Assembly (NCBI RefSeq): GCF_004114535.1
Contig: NZ_LBJC01000025.1
Span: forward strand, 1-64,000
Length of the DNA stretch: 64,000 nucleotides
DNA from: Bradyrhizobium nanningense
GTDB lineage: Bacteria; Pseudomonadota; Alphaproteobacteria; Rhizobiales; Xanthobacteraceae
Direction: 5' to 3'
Shown: one piece after another, positions 45,476 to 53,602 of the stretch
How positions within the stretch are numbered: position 1 is the stretch's first letter
Layout of the letters: every line of letters starts with the position of its first letter
Made by a program: the position numbers and the translations under genes
Notes under the pieces: model-generated
What the model was told of the DNA's origin: nothing
Database searches by the model: none
What the model saw: the letters and a program-made list of their open reading frames with translations, nothing else

Positions 45476-45730
45476 TCAGGCTGCCTTGGCGAGCTTTCCG
45501 ATCTCGACGCGCCATACCGTCGGACCGCTCTCAAGATATTTCCAGGAGAACTGCTTCGGATATTCGGCCTCCAACTGGTAGTACAGCGGCTTGGGGTCGT
45601 GATCGTTCACCAGAATGAACGCGCGGCCGACTACCAGCTCATTGACGAGCTGGAAAATCTTCTGGTGCCGTTGAGCCGGCGGTAGTGTGCGTACATCGAC
45701 GATCGATGCGTCTCCGTTCGAGCTGGACAT
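45476..45730 (-). CDS. DUF2249-domain protein
   Basis: This 84-residue stand-alone DUF2249 domain has ASIVDVRTLPPAQRHQKIFQLVNEL, FILVNDHDPKPLYYQLEAEYP and WKYLESGPTVWRVEIGK, the same three blocks as the domain in the 43389 gene. The HDP motif is the most conserved part of the family. Function unknown; the family recurs in NO and denitrification gene sets. It follows the ferredoxin gene after 105 bp, with an AAGGAG ribosome site. A longer in-frame start at 45829 has no resemblance to the family. Confidence 0.82.
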   Translation of the reverse strand: MSSSNGDASIVDVRTLPPAQRHQKIFQLVNELVVGRAFILVNDHDPKPLYYQLEAEYPKQFSWKYLESGPTVWRVEIGKLAKAA

Positions 45731-45835
45731 TCGTAAATTTCTCCTTCTGTCGCTCGCGAGCTTGATCGATCCATCGCCCGCGACCCGGCGGAAGATCGAA
45801 GGGCGGACGAACCACCCGTAAGAGAGCAAGTCGCC

Positions 45836-46174
45836 TTAGCCGTCACCAGGCTTAGAACTGAAGTGCTTGGCAAACTTGTTAGGCGCGCCATTCCACGCGT
45901 CAGCGTCGCCGGGTGGCTCACCCTTCTTGGTGATGTTCGGCCAGAGACCCGCGAATTTGCGATTGAGCTCGAACCAGTGGGATTCGGATGGAATGTCAGA
46001 GTCCGGGAAGATCGCCACGGCGGGACATTCGGGCACGCATACGCCGCAGTCGATGCACTCGTCGGGGTGGATGACCAGCATGTTCTCGCCGACGTAGAAG
46101 CAGTCAACGGGACAGACCTCAACACAGTCCTTGTACTTGCATTTGATGCAATTGTCGGTGACGACGTGAGTCAT
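45836..46174 (-). CDS. fdxA: 7Fe ferredoxin
   Basis: This 112-residue electron-transfer protein carries [3Fe-4S] and [4Fe-4S] cluster motifs: [18 protein letters not shown] and [12 protein letters not shown]. The C-terminal extension [20 protein letters not shown] is typical of FdxA ferredoxins of alphaproteobacteria. It is the first gene of a minus-strand operon with DUF2249, DUF59 remnant and small-protein genes, behind two NsrR-like sites. It could supply electrons for Fe-S repair under nitric-oxide stress. Confidence 0.93.
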   Translation of the reverse strand: MTHVVTDNCIKCKYKDCVEVCPVDCFYVGENMLVIHPDECIDCGVCVPECPAVAIFPDSDIPSESHWFELNRKFAGLWPNITKKGEPPGDADAWNGAPNKFAKHFSSKPGDG

Positions 46175-46217
46175 CGCCCAGTCCTTCGCTCGCACCCGAA
46201 CCTCGTGCCCGGCTGAT

Positions 46218-46240
46218 TAGATGTATGATGGATATATCTT
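46218..46240. promoter_or_regulatory. probable NsrR operator 1 before the ferredoxin operon
   Basis: TAGATGTATGA-T-GGATATATCTT has the 11-1-11 layout. The right half matches the palindrome at 43347 in nine of eleven positions, the left in eight. It lies 43 bp before the ferredoxin start. Confidence 0.6.
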
Positions 46241-46259
46241 TAAGGGCGTGCCGCTGCCA

Positions 46260-46282
46260 AAGCAATATATAAAATATATCTT
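46260..46282. promoter_or_regulatory. probable NsrR operator 2 before the ferredoxin operon
   Basis: AAGCAATATAT-A-AAATATATCTT; the right half matches in ten of eleven positions, the left in seven. The centre is 42 bp from operator 1, four helical turns, so the two dimers would bind on the same face. Confidence 0.5.
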
Positions 46283-46391
46283 TTCGCAGCGGTGTTCGAT
46301 CCGAGCTGGTTCGGAGCACCGTGGTCCCGCAGATCCAAGGACCAAACACCGCAAGCGGACCAAAGTGCGTCAAATCGGGCTGCGCGCTTTC

Positions 46392-46847
46392 TCAAGCGAT
46401 CTTCAAGGCCGTCGTTTCCTTGATCTGCTTCACCGGTATGATCGTGCGAGTGTTGGCAACTCCGACGATGCGAGTCAGGATCTGGGTGAGAAAGCGATGA
46501 AATTCATCGAGGTCGGCGACCGCCACCTTGAGCAGATAGTCGAAATCGCCGGTGACGAAACAGCAGTCGATCACCTCGGGACGTCCCCGCATCGCCGTCT
46601 CGAAACGCCTTGAATAGGCTTCGGCCTGCTTTTCCAGCCGCACCTCGATGAAGGCGACGAAACCCGCGCCCACTGTCTTGCCATCGACCAGCGCCACGTA
46701 ACGACGAATGATCCCGGCGGCCTCCAGCGCCTTCACCCGACGTAGACAGGGCGAGGGCGAGAGTCCCACGCGGGCCGCCAAGTCCTGGTTCGGGAGGGTG
46801 GCGTCCTCCTGAAGAAGCCGCAGAATCTTGCGATCGATATCGTCCAT
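46392..46847 (-). CDS. Lrp/AsnC family regulator
   Basis: This 151-residue feast/famine regulator has the N-terminal HTH (MDDIDRKILRLLQEDATLPNQDLAARVGLSPSPCLRRVKALEAAGII) and the C-terminal RAM ligand-binding domain (VAFIEVRLEKQAEAYSRRFE, DCCFVTGDFDYLLKVAVADLDEFHRFL). It binds amino acids or related acids and forms octamers in known members. It is divergent from the ThDP enzyme at 46986, which is its probable target. An upstream in-frame start at 46859 is possible. Confidence 0.9.
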   Translation of the reverse strand: MDDIDRKILRLLQEDATLPNQDLAARVGLSPSPCLRRVKALEAAGIIRRYVALVDGKTVGAGFVAFIEVRLEKQAEAYSRRFETAMRGRPEVIDCCFVTGDFDYLLKVAVADLDEFHRFLTQILTRIVGVANTRTIIPVKQIKETTALKIA

Positions 46848-46985
46848 ACGCAATCTCATACCATGCTTTTGTATTTTGAAGATATCAGATGCCAAAATGG
46901 GACGCGAGGCGTCGCCAAATCGCCTCCCGCTGCCGTCATCGCGCCGCTAGGCTCGTTGCGAGACCAAGGGGGCGAGGAGATTGTG

Positions 46986-48623
46986 ATGACGCGACGGGCC
47001 AGCGACGTTCTGCTCGAGATCCTGCGCGACGAAGGGATTTCTCATGTCTTCGGCAACCCCGGATCGACCGAGATGCCGTTGATGGACGCGCTCGTCGATG
47101 CGTCCGATATCACCTATGTGCTCGGACTTCAGGAAGCGACGGCCGTCGGCATGGCGGATGGTTGGGCGCTGACGTCCGGCAGGACCGGATTCGTCAACCT
47201 TCATGCCATGGGCGGGCTCGGCAACGCCATGGGAGTGCTGGTCGCCTCCAAGGCGAGCGAGACCCCGCTCGTCGTCACGGCCGGCCAGCAGGATACCCGT
47301 CATCTGATGACCGAGCCGTGGCTCTCCGGCGATCTTGTCGCGCTCGCCGAACCTGTCACCAAATGGGCCAAGGAAGTCCGACGTGGCGAGGACCTCGGTG
47401 CCGCATTGCGTCGCGCCTTCGAAATCGCCCGCACGCCGCCGTGCGGCCCGGTCTTCCTTTCACTGCCGATGGACGTGCTCGACCAGCCGATCAGCGGATC
47501 AACGCCGGCGGCCTCGGCGGCGCCGCGTCTCGGCGCATCCCCCGATTCCGATGCCCTCGCCGATACGCTGGCCGGGTTCGATCCCGAAAAGGTCATCATT
47601 CTGCTTGGCGACGATCTGCCGGCCTCCGCAGCTCCCGGCATTGTCGCGATTGCAGAGGCCGGTGGCTACGCGGTCTGGGGCACGCAACTTACCTCGCGCT
47701 CCGCCTTTCCCTCGGCTCATCCATGCTGGGCCGGAGTCTTCAAGCCCGACTTCGCGGTGATGCGCGAACATCTGGAAACGGCGCAGGCTCTGGTGCTAGT
47801 GGGCGGTCGCGCCTTCGTCGCCTATCCCTATCGCGATGTGAGGCCGATACCTGAGGGGTTCAAGGTCCTTCATGTGGCGGATAATGCCGAGGCGTTGGGC
47901 CGCGAGCACCCTGCCGACGCAGCGCTGCTGGGCAACATCGGCGCAACGCTCCAGGCCGCCGCGATCCGTCTCAGCGGCCTCGTCAAGGGCCCGGAGGTCG
48001 CCGCGCGATTGGCACGCAGAGCCGCGACCAAGCGCGATTACGAGGCGGCGATACGTGCGCAAATCATGAGCGACATGACGGAATTGCCGCTGAGCCCCGA
48101 TGCGGCCGTGCTGACCGTGTCGGACGCATTGCCAGCCAACACCTTGCTCGCGAATGACTCAGCCGCCACGTTCGGCAAGGTCCAGGACATCTTGACGACT
48201 CGGCCCGGTCGCTACTTCTTCGCTCGTGGTGGCGTCCTCGGGTGCAACATGCCCGCGGCCGTCGGCGCAGCGCTGCTCCATGACGGTCCGGTTGCGTCCT
48301 TCGTTGGAGACGGCGGCGCGATGTATTCACCGCAAGCGCTGTGGAGCGCCGCGCGCTATCGGGCCAACGTCCTGTTCTTCATCTTCAACAATCGACGCTA
48401 CGGGGTGCTGCAAAATATCGCGCGCCAGCTGGGCTGCACGAATGCCGTCGCCGGGCGATTCGTCGGCATGGACGTCAACGATCCCCCGATCGATTTCCAG
48501 GCTTTGGCCGCATCGATGGGCGTCCCGGCGGTACGGGCCGACGCTCCCGATGCCATTCGAGCCGCGATCGTTGACGCGCTTGGGCGCAGTGGCCCTACAC
48601 TGATCGAAATCGCGGTGAAGTAA
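46986..48623 (+). CDS. benzoylformate decarboxylase-like ThDP enzyme
   Basis: This 545-residue ThDP enzyme has the N-terminal pyrimidine domain with the catalytic Glu in GLQEATAVGMADG, NPGSTEMPL (active-site Ser of benzoylformate decarboxylases) and VNLHAMGGLGNAMG (the first active-site His). The C-terminal ThDP motif GDGGAMYSPQ ... FNNRRYG is intact. The second active-site His of the Pseudomonas enzyme is not found at the expected place (RAFVAYPYRDV reads Pro there), so the substrate may be another 2-oxo acid. The start ATG 46986 follows GGCGAGGAG. The divergent Lrp regulator suggests control by an amino-acid-like inducer. Confidence 0.8.
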   Translation: MTRRASDVLLEILRDEGISHVFGNPGSTEMPLMDALVDASDITYVLGLQEATAVGMADGWALTSGRTGFVNLHAMGGLGNAMGVLVASKASETPLVVTAGQQDTRHLMTEPWLSGDLVALAEPVTKWAKEVRRGEDLGAALRRAFEIARTPPCGPVFLSLPMDVLDQPISGSTPAASAAPRLGASPDSDALADTLAGFDPEKVIILLGDDLPASAAPGIVAIAEAGGYAVWGTQLTSRSAFPSAHPCWAGVFKPDFAVMREHLETAQALVLVGGRAFVAYPYRDVRPIPEGFKVLHVADNAEALGREHPADAALLGNIGATLQAAAIRLSGLVKGPEVAARLARRAATKRDYEAAIRAQIMSDMTELPLSPDAAVLTVSDALPANTLLANDSAATFGKVQDILTTRPGRYFFARGGVLGCNMPAAVGAALLHDGPVASFVGDGGAMYSPQALWSAARYRANVLFFIFNNRRYGVLQNIARQLGCTNAVAGRFVGMDVNDPPIDFQALAASMGVPAVRADAPDAIRAAIVDALGRSGPTLIEIAVK

Positions 48624-48855
48624 CCCGGATGCTGCCAGCGCACCGCTCGAATCTGTCCGCAGCAGGGGTGGCTCAGCGAATCTCCGTGATGGCTTGACCA
48701 TTTGGCATAGCTGGATATCGCGGCGGTCCAACCACAGTCACCGCTCCAAGAGGTGCGACTGAGAACTATTGCGGCTTCTTAGGGCGCCAGTTCATCGATC
48801 AGCCGATCATGTTGTACTCGAGCGCGAAACAAGATACGCGTCGACAGACGGCCCC

Positions 48856-50280
48856 ATGACGCTTGCGAACTCACACCTCTCCAACTCGTCGCGGACTTAC
48901 GACGTCGTGGTCGTGGGGGGCGGAAACGCGGGACTTTGCGCGGCGATTTCTGCGCGTCAGGCAGGAGCGTCGGTGCTTCTGCTCGAGCAGGCGCCAAGAG
49001 CTCTAAGGGGCGGAAGCACCCGCCATGCTCGCAATTTGCGAGTCAAGTGCGACCCACCAAGTGTCCTTCCAGATCAAGCTTATTGCGGGGACGAATACTG
49101 GGCCGACTTGGCGCAAGCGACTGCTGGGCATACCGATGAAAACCTCGCGCGCCTCATGATCGAGGGGTCAGCCCACATAGTCCGCTGGATGGAGCAATGT
49201 GGCATCCAATTCGAGAAGTCGCGCATCGGAAATCGCCCATCGCGGAAAACAGCCTTTCTTCTCGGAGGAGGCAAGGCCTTGCTGAACGCATATTACCGGA
49301 AGGCAGAGCGGATCGGCGTTGATATCGCCTACGACACTGAAGTCCTTTCCGTGCCACTCGATCACGGCGTGGCTTGCGAGATACATGCCATTAGCAATTG
49401 TGCCCTGACGAGAGTCCGAACCAGAGCGGTTGTTGTTTCGTGCGGCGGATCACAGGCGAACACGGATTGGCTCCAGCATTACTGGGGAGACGCGGCAAAT
49501 CGCTTTGTCATTCGGGGCGCGCGCCAGGCGAAGGGGCGCGTTCTCGCGAGTTTGCTCGATCAGAACGTGGTGCCGATCGGTGAGCCCGGGCAGTGCCACA
49601 TGGTTGCGGTCGATGCGCGGGCGCCGAAGTTCGACGGTGGCATCGTCACGCGGTTGGACTGCGTGCCTTACAGTGTTGTCGTCGATCGTAACGGTCAAAG
49701 GTTCCATGATGAAGGTGAGGAGGTCGGACCAAGAAGATTTGCAGTCTGGGGCAAGCTCGTTGCGCGATGTCCGGACCAGATTGCATACGCGATTCTCGAC
49801 TCAAAGGCCGAAGGTCTCTTCCGACCATCCTTCTATCCGCCGATCCGGACGCAAACGATCTCCGAATTGGCAGTGGAGCTTAAGCTGAATCCAGCGGATC
49901 TGGCGACAACGATCCACGCTTTCAATGCCGCGATCACAGACGCATCCGATCGAAAAGCAGGTCGTTTGGCGCGAGCCGAGGACATTGTACCGCCGAAGTC
50001 AAAGTGGGCGATGTCGATCGACACGCCTCCGTTCAGTGGCTATCCGCTTCGACCCGGCGTGACCTTCAGTTATCTCGGCGTGAAGGTGGACGATCATGCG
50101 CGCGTGATCATGGCAAGCGGTCGACCCGCGGCGAACGTGTTTGCCGCGGGCCAGATCATGTTGGCGAATATCTTGGCGAGCGGATATCTTGCCGGGGTCG
50201 GAATGACCCTTGGGACGGTCTTTGGGCAAATCGCGGGACGCTGTGCCGTGCGTGCTGCACGCTCCTGGTCCCCCAGATGA
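48856..50280 (+). CDS. FAD-dependent tricarballylate dehydrogenase-like protein
   Basis: This 474-residue flavoprotein of the fumarate-reductase/succinate-dehydrogenase family has DVVVVGGGNAGLCAAISAR (FAD-binding) and LEQAP, then GCHMVAVDAR-like substrate parts, PVLPDQAYCGDEYWADL and a C-terminal FAAGQIMLANILASGYLAGVGMTLG FAD loop. The layout is that of TcuA, which oxidises tricarballylate to cis-aconitate. TcuB, the usual electron acceptor, is not adjacent. ATG 48856 is chosen over longer in-frame starts. It converges on the dihydroorotate-dehydrogenase-like gene. Confidence 0.78.
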   Translation: MTLANSHLSNSSRTYDVVVVGGGNAGLCAAISARQAGASVLLLEQAPRALRGGSTRHARNLRVKCDPPSVLPDQAYCGDEYWADLAQATAGHTDENLARLMIEGSAHIVRWMEQCGIQFEKSRIGNRPSRKTAFLLGGGKALLNAYYRKAERIGVDIAYDTEVLSVPLDHGVACEIHAISNCALTRVRTRAVVVSCGGSQANTDWLQHYWGDAANRFVIRGARQAKGRVLASLLDQNVVPIGEPGQCHMVAVDARAPKFDGGIVTRLDCVPYSVVVDRNGQRFHDEGEEVGPRRFAVWGKLVARCPDQIAYAILDSKAEGLFRPSFYPPIRTQTISELAVELKLNPADLATTIHAFNAAITDASDRKAGRLARAEDIVPPKSKWAMSIDTPPFSGYPLRPGVTFSYLGVKVDDHARVIMASGRPAANVFAAGQIMLANILASGYLAGVGMTLGTVFGQIAGRCAVRAARSWSPR

Positions 50281-50473
50281 GCGTGCAGCGTTGATCGCAC
50301 GGGGCAGGGTGCTGCGGGTCGCGATCAGTGCGCGCCATTGATCGGCCTGCGGAATGCCTAGAGGCACCATGCCGTTGTACTCTCAACGCAAACGAGCGGG
50401 CCGCCGCAGACCTATGGCGCAGGAATTCGCTTGAGATATTTGCCGTCTGCCAATCTCGGACTTCCATGTGGTG

Positions 50474-51223
50474 CTATTGCCGACATAGAGAAATTGCGCC
50501 AAGTGGGCCACTCCACATGAGCGCACGGCAGCATTGAACAAGGCTGGCGCCGGCATCCAAGCGATTGCGCATGTCGCGACGGCGATGAATCCCCCCAACC
50601 GCCACAACCGGCATCAGGAAATGAAGATGCGCGATAAGGGTGGCATCGGCGCCCTCGACAACGATTCCGTCGTAACCTTCTGTCCTGGCAGCTTCGGCCA
50701 GATCACCGAGATGCGGTTCGGTCGGGACCTTGAGCAGCAATGGCACTGAACGGACACCTTGAGCGGTCCGGCGCATGAGAGCCAGGCTTTCGCGCAGCGG
50801 CCAGCGCAATGAACCGCCCTTACCGCACAAGCTAAGACTGACGTAATCCGCCAGCGGAGCCAAGGCTTCAAGGCACTCGGCCACATCGTTCATTGCTTGG
50901 ACGGAAGGGCTTCCGTCGTCCGGGCCGATCACGATGCCAAGCCTGGCCGGGCCGGGACGGCCGGCCGCGACCAAGGCCTGGGACAACGATGGACGCCCAA
51001 CCGCGCCTCTCAGGCAGACGGTTCCGATCTCGGCGAACCCGAAGCCGAGACGACCAAATCGGCGACCGATGTGTCCGAAGGAATCGAATCCCGCCGCGAC
51101 CCCGATGGGCGAGGCGAACCGCAGGCCGAAGGCGCTGGTCGCCATGAAGCCGCGCTGCGCAAGTGGCAGGCGACAGGCCAGATCGCTGGCGACGAGCGCA
51201 AGGCGATGGACGCGCGCCTTCAA
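50474..51223 (-). CDS. dihydroorotate dehydrogenase-like flavoprotein of the pqq locus
   Basis: This 249-residue FMN-type TIM barrel resembles class 2 dihydroorotate dehydrogenase. AFGLRFASPIGVAAGFD, PLLLKVPTEP and VVAVGGIHRRRDMRNRLDAGASLVQ (FMN phosphate site) are kept. The catalytic segment, normally VNISSPNTPG, reads YVSLSLCGKGGSL, so the Asn and catalytic-loop residues are lost, and the substrate is probably not dihydroorotate. The TTG start overlaps the stop of the upstream membrane gene (TTGA). It is the last gene of a minus-strand run with pqqD, pqqE and pqqA. Confidence 0.75.
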   Translation of the reverse strand: MKARVHRLALVASDLACRLPLAQRGFMATSAFGLRFASPIGVAAGFDSFGHIGRRFGRLGFGFAEIGTVCLRGAVGRPSLSQALVAAGRPGPARLGIVIGPDDGSPSVQAMNDVAECLEALAPLADYVSLSLCGKGGSLRWPLRESLALMRRTAQGVRSVPLLLKVPTEPHLGDLAEAARTEGYDGIVVEGADATLIAHLHFLMPVVAVGGIHRRRDMRNRLDAGASLVQCCRALMWSGPLGAISLCRQ

Positions 51224-51726
51224 TCGAGCAGCAAGCCGTGCGCTCCCGCTACCATCAGGAACAGGAGCGGAATCGATAGCAGGGTGTTGACCCTCGCCGA
51301 CAGGAACGTCACCCGCGAGCATTGCACCCTCTCTTTGTAGGAAGCAGGGACAAAGCCCAGAACCTTCTTCTGGTGCGGCCAAAGGACGAGCCAAAGGTTG
51401 AGCACCATCATGGTGCCAATCCAAAATCCCATGCCGATGGGAGCAGCAGTCCCCGACAGCGTCACGGCATCCATCAGCATTCCATTTCGGTGCAGCATGG
51501 CGAGGCCTGTCGACCAGACCACCACCGAGGCCCAGCGGAAGGCGCCATGTTCGCGTCGAAGCCGAGACTGAAAGTCATTCCCGGTCGCGGCCGCCGGTTC
51601 AGTATCGTCTGCAAACGGAATGAAGTCAGGCCGGGAAATGAAATTGGCGTAGTTGTGGCCGATCCAGATCAGCGCACCGCCGACGTGCAGCCAGCGCAAG
51701 ACGAGATCGATCAACCCGGCATGCAT
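51220..51726 (-). CDS. urate-oxidase N-terminal-like membrane protein
   Basis: This 168-residue protein has four hydrophobic helices. LVLRWLHVGGALIWIGHNYANF, then FRWASVVVWSTGLAML, GFWIGTMMVLNLWLVLWPHQKKVLG and ARVNTLLSIPLLFLMVAGAHG match the pattern of the Urate_ox_N (PuuD-type) membrane domain, including WPxQKKVLG and ARxNTxLSxPxLFxM. Conserved His residues in helix 1 may bind heme. Its start overlaps the stop of the 41-residue gene (ATGA), and the flavoprotein start overlaps its stop, so the three are coupled. A redox partner role in the membrane is inference. Confidence 0.75.
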   Translation of the reverse strand: MHAGLIDLVLRWLHVGGALIWIGHNYANFISRPDFIPFADDTEPAAATGNDFQSRLRREHGAFRWASVVVWSTGLAMLHRNGMLMDAVTLSGTAAPIGMGFWIGTMMVLNLWLVLWPHQKKVLGFVPASYKERVQCSRVTFLSARVNTLLSIPLLFLMVAGAHGLLLD

Positions 51727-51851
51727 CACGGATGTCCAAGGACAAGAAGGCGGATTGCGAGCGCAAGAGCAATAGTCAGCGCCAAACCGCAACCGACAGT
51801 GCCCCCGAACGAGTCGAGGATCGTCTTGCGAAAGGGAGGCGGCGGCGCCAT
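51726..51851 (-). CDS. 41-residue single-pass membrane peptide
   Basis: MAPPPPFRKTILDSFGGTVG is followed by a hydrophobic helix GLALTIALALAIRLLVL and a short tail. An upstream in-frame ATG is at 51857. Its stop overlaps the next start (ATGA). It lies 56 bp after pqqA in the same direction. I know no family; the coupling to neighbours supports that it is real. Confidence 0.65.
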   Translation of the reverse strand: MAPPPPFRKTILDSFGGTVGCGLALTIALALAIRLLVLGHP

Positions 51852-51907
51852 GAGCATCCAAATAAATAGGCGGAAAAGGGACCCGAAGGTCCCTCTCCCG
51901 TCCCGAC

Positions 51908-51982
51908 TTAGCGGACGAAGACGTAAGCGGTGACTTCGAAGCCCATACGCAGGTCGCAATAGGCAGGCTTTTCCCACTTCAT
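51908..51982 (-). CDS. pqqA: PqqA precursor peptide
   Basis: This 24-residue peptide is the ribosomal precursor type for pyrroloquinoline quinone. It reads MKWEKPAYCDLRMG at the start; Glu16 and Tyr20 stand in the canonical FEVTAY context that PqqE cross-links. An AAGGGAGA ribosome site precedes the ATG. It lies 84 bp behind pqqE, although pqqA normally comes first, and no pqqB or pqqC is found in the window. A GCCGATACTTTCGGC hairpin lies between pqqE and pqqA. A Cys at position 9 is unusual. Confidence 0.9.
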   Translation of the reverse strand: MKWEKPAYCDLRMGFEVTAYVFVR

Positions 51983-52066
51983 GGCGCACTTCTCCCTTTG
52001 AGTGAACGTACACGCTTGAAACGTTAGGGGCCACCGACTGCCGAAAGTATCGGCAATAAGTAGTAT

Positions 52067-53200
52067 CTACTGTGTCGAGGAAGCTACGCCGACCTCGCGC
52101 ATCACCAGCGGGCGCGAATTGCGCTGCGGCCGATGTGCTTCGACGATTGCCTCCTCGACCAGATGATGGAATGGCGACTTCGAGCAGGCCGGATCGGGGT
52201 TGGCGCCATCACCGGTCAGCAAATAGGCCTGGCAGCGGCAGCCTCCGAAATCCTTCTCCCGTTCACTGCAACTCCGGCATGGCTCCTTCATCCAGGCGTC
52301 GCCGCGATAGGTGCGGAATGCCGGCGACTCTTTCCATATCCATTCCACCGAATGCTCCCGCACCGAGGGGAAGTTGAGACCCTTGAGCAGGCGCGCCTCC
52401 TGGCAGGGTAGGGCGACGCCGTCGGGGGCGATGGTCATGATGATGCTACCCCACCCGTTCATGCACGCCTTGGGGCGTCCGTTGAAATAGTCTGGAATGA
52501 CGAAGTAGATGACCATCTTCTTGCCGATCCTCTGACGAAAGGAGTTGATGGCCTCTTCGGATGCCTTCAGCTCCTCGAGCGACGGCATCAGTTCGTCACG
52601 GTTGACCAGCGCCCAGTTGTAATATTGGACGTTGGCGAATTCGACATAATCAACACCGAGGTCCAGCGCCATCTCGAGATAGGCGCCGGTGTGGGCAATA
52701 TTTTGCCGGACGACAGGGATGTTCAGAACGACCGGGAAGCCCTGCGCCTTGATCTCGCGGATCATAGCGATCTTGTGGTCGTGGACCGACGCGCCCACCA
52801 AAGCGTTGGTGGTCGCAGCATCGTGGGATTGCAGACTGACCTGGATCTGCTTCAGGCCGGCGGCTTTGAGACGGGACAGCCGCTTGGCACTCATGCCGAC
52901 CGTCGAGGTGATCAGGTTAGTGTAGTAGCCGAGGCGATCTGCCTCGGCCACCAAATCCTCGAGGTCGCGGCGCATCAATGGCTCACCGCCAGTGAAACCC
53001 AATTGCAGGCTGCCAAGCGTCCGGCTCTCGCGCATGACCCGCTTCCACTCCTCGGTGGACAGCTCATTTTGATAGGCGTCAAGATCGAGCGGGTTGCTGC
53101 ACCACGGGCATTTAAGCGGGCAACCATAGGTCAGCTCGCACACCAGCCACAATGGCCGGCCCTGCCCATCAAGTCTTAACGCGGGTCCAGCCTTTGTCAT
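52067..53200 (-). CDS. pqqE: PqqA peptide cyclase (radical SAM)
   Basis: This 377-residue radical SAM enzyme forms the carbon-carbon link between the Glu and Tyr of PqqA, the first step of PQQ synthesis. The CxxxCxxC motif is TYGCPLKCPWCSNP (Cys27, 31, 34). LGFTGGEPLMRRDLEDLV is the GGE motif. The SPASM region has CMNGWGSIIMTIAPDG, LPCQEARLL and EPCRSCSEREKDFGGCRCQAYLL. ATG 53200 overlaps the 3' end of pqqD by about 30 bases. Upstream in-frame extension is not family-like. Confidence 0.95.
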   Translation of the reverse strand: MTKAGPALRLDGQGRPLWLVCELTYGCPLKCPWCSNPLDLDAYQNELSTEEWKRVMRESRTLGSLQLGFTGGEPLMRRDLEDLVAEADRLGYYTNLITSTVGMSAKRLSRLKAAGLKQIQVSLQSHDAATTNALVGASVHDHKIAMIREIKAQGFPVVLNIPVVRQNIAHTGAYLEMALDLGVDYVEFANVQYYNWALVNRDELMPSLEELKASEEAINSFRQRIGKKMVIYFVIPDYFNGRPKACMNGWGSIIMTIAPDGVALPCQEARLLKGLNFPSVREHSVEWIWKESPAFRTYRGDAWMKEPCRSCSEREKDFGGCRCQAYLLTGDGANPDPACSKSPFHHLVEEAIVEAHRPQRNSRPLVMREVGVASSTQ

Positions 53201-53456
53201 TGGCAATCTCCAGAAATGCGAGGATGTCGGCAGAAATATCCTGCCCGTCACACAGGGCCGTCAATTCTGCGACCACATCATCGATGCGGCGACCGCCGAC
53301 GACCCGCTTCAGAATCTCTGCGGCGGATGAGTTGAGCTTCACGATTCCCTCGGGATAGAGAAGGACGTGAGCTTGCTCGGCCTCCTCCCACCGCAACAGA
53401 TACATCGGATGGAGTTCGACGATGTCATTTGGGTCAAGCCGGGCGGCTTCAGTCAT
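53169..53456 (-). CDS. pqqD: PqqD peptide chaperone
   Basis: This 95-residue RiPP recognition-element protein binds PqqA and presents it to PqqE. The pattern LHPMYLLRWEEAEQAHVLLYPEGIVKLNSSAAEILKRV, followed by IDDVVAELTALCDG and ILAFLEIANDKGWTRVK, is standard PqqD. It is first in the minus-strand run and overlaps pqqE. ATG 53456 is chosen. A divergent M48 metalloprotease gene starts 147 bp away. Confidence 0.93.
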   Translation of the reverse strand: MTEAARLDPNDIVELHPMYLLRWEEAEQAHVLLYPEGIVKLNSSAAEILKRVVGGRRIDDVVAELTALCDGQDISADILAFLEIANDKGWTRVKT

Positions 53457-53602
53457 GCATCCTCCCAATTGCCGATTTGTCTTTGTTGCTTTTTCTGTTG
53501 TTGATGCCCGAGGCGGTCATCCGTTGGACTGCCGCGCGGTTATTGTGTTGGCCGCGATCGCGAAGCAGCAATAGTCCTTAGGTACTAGTCTGGAAGCCGA
53601 AC

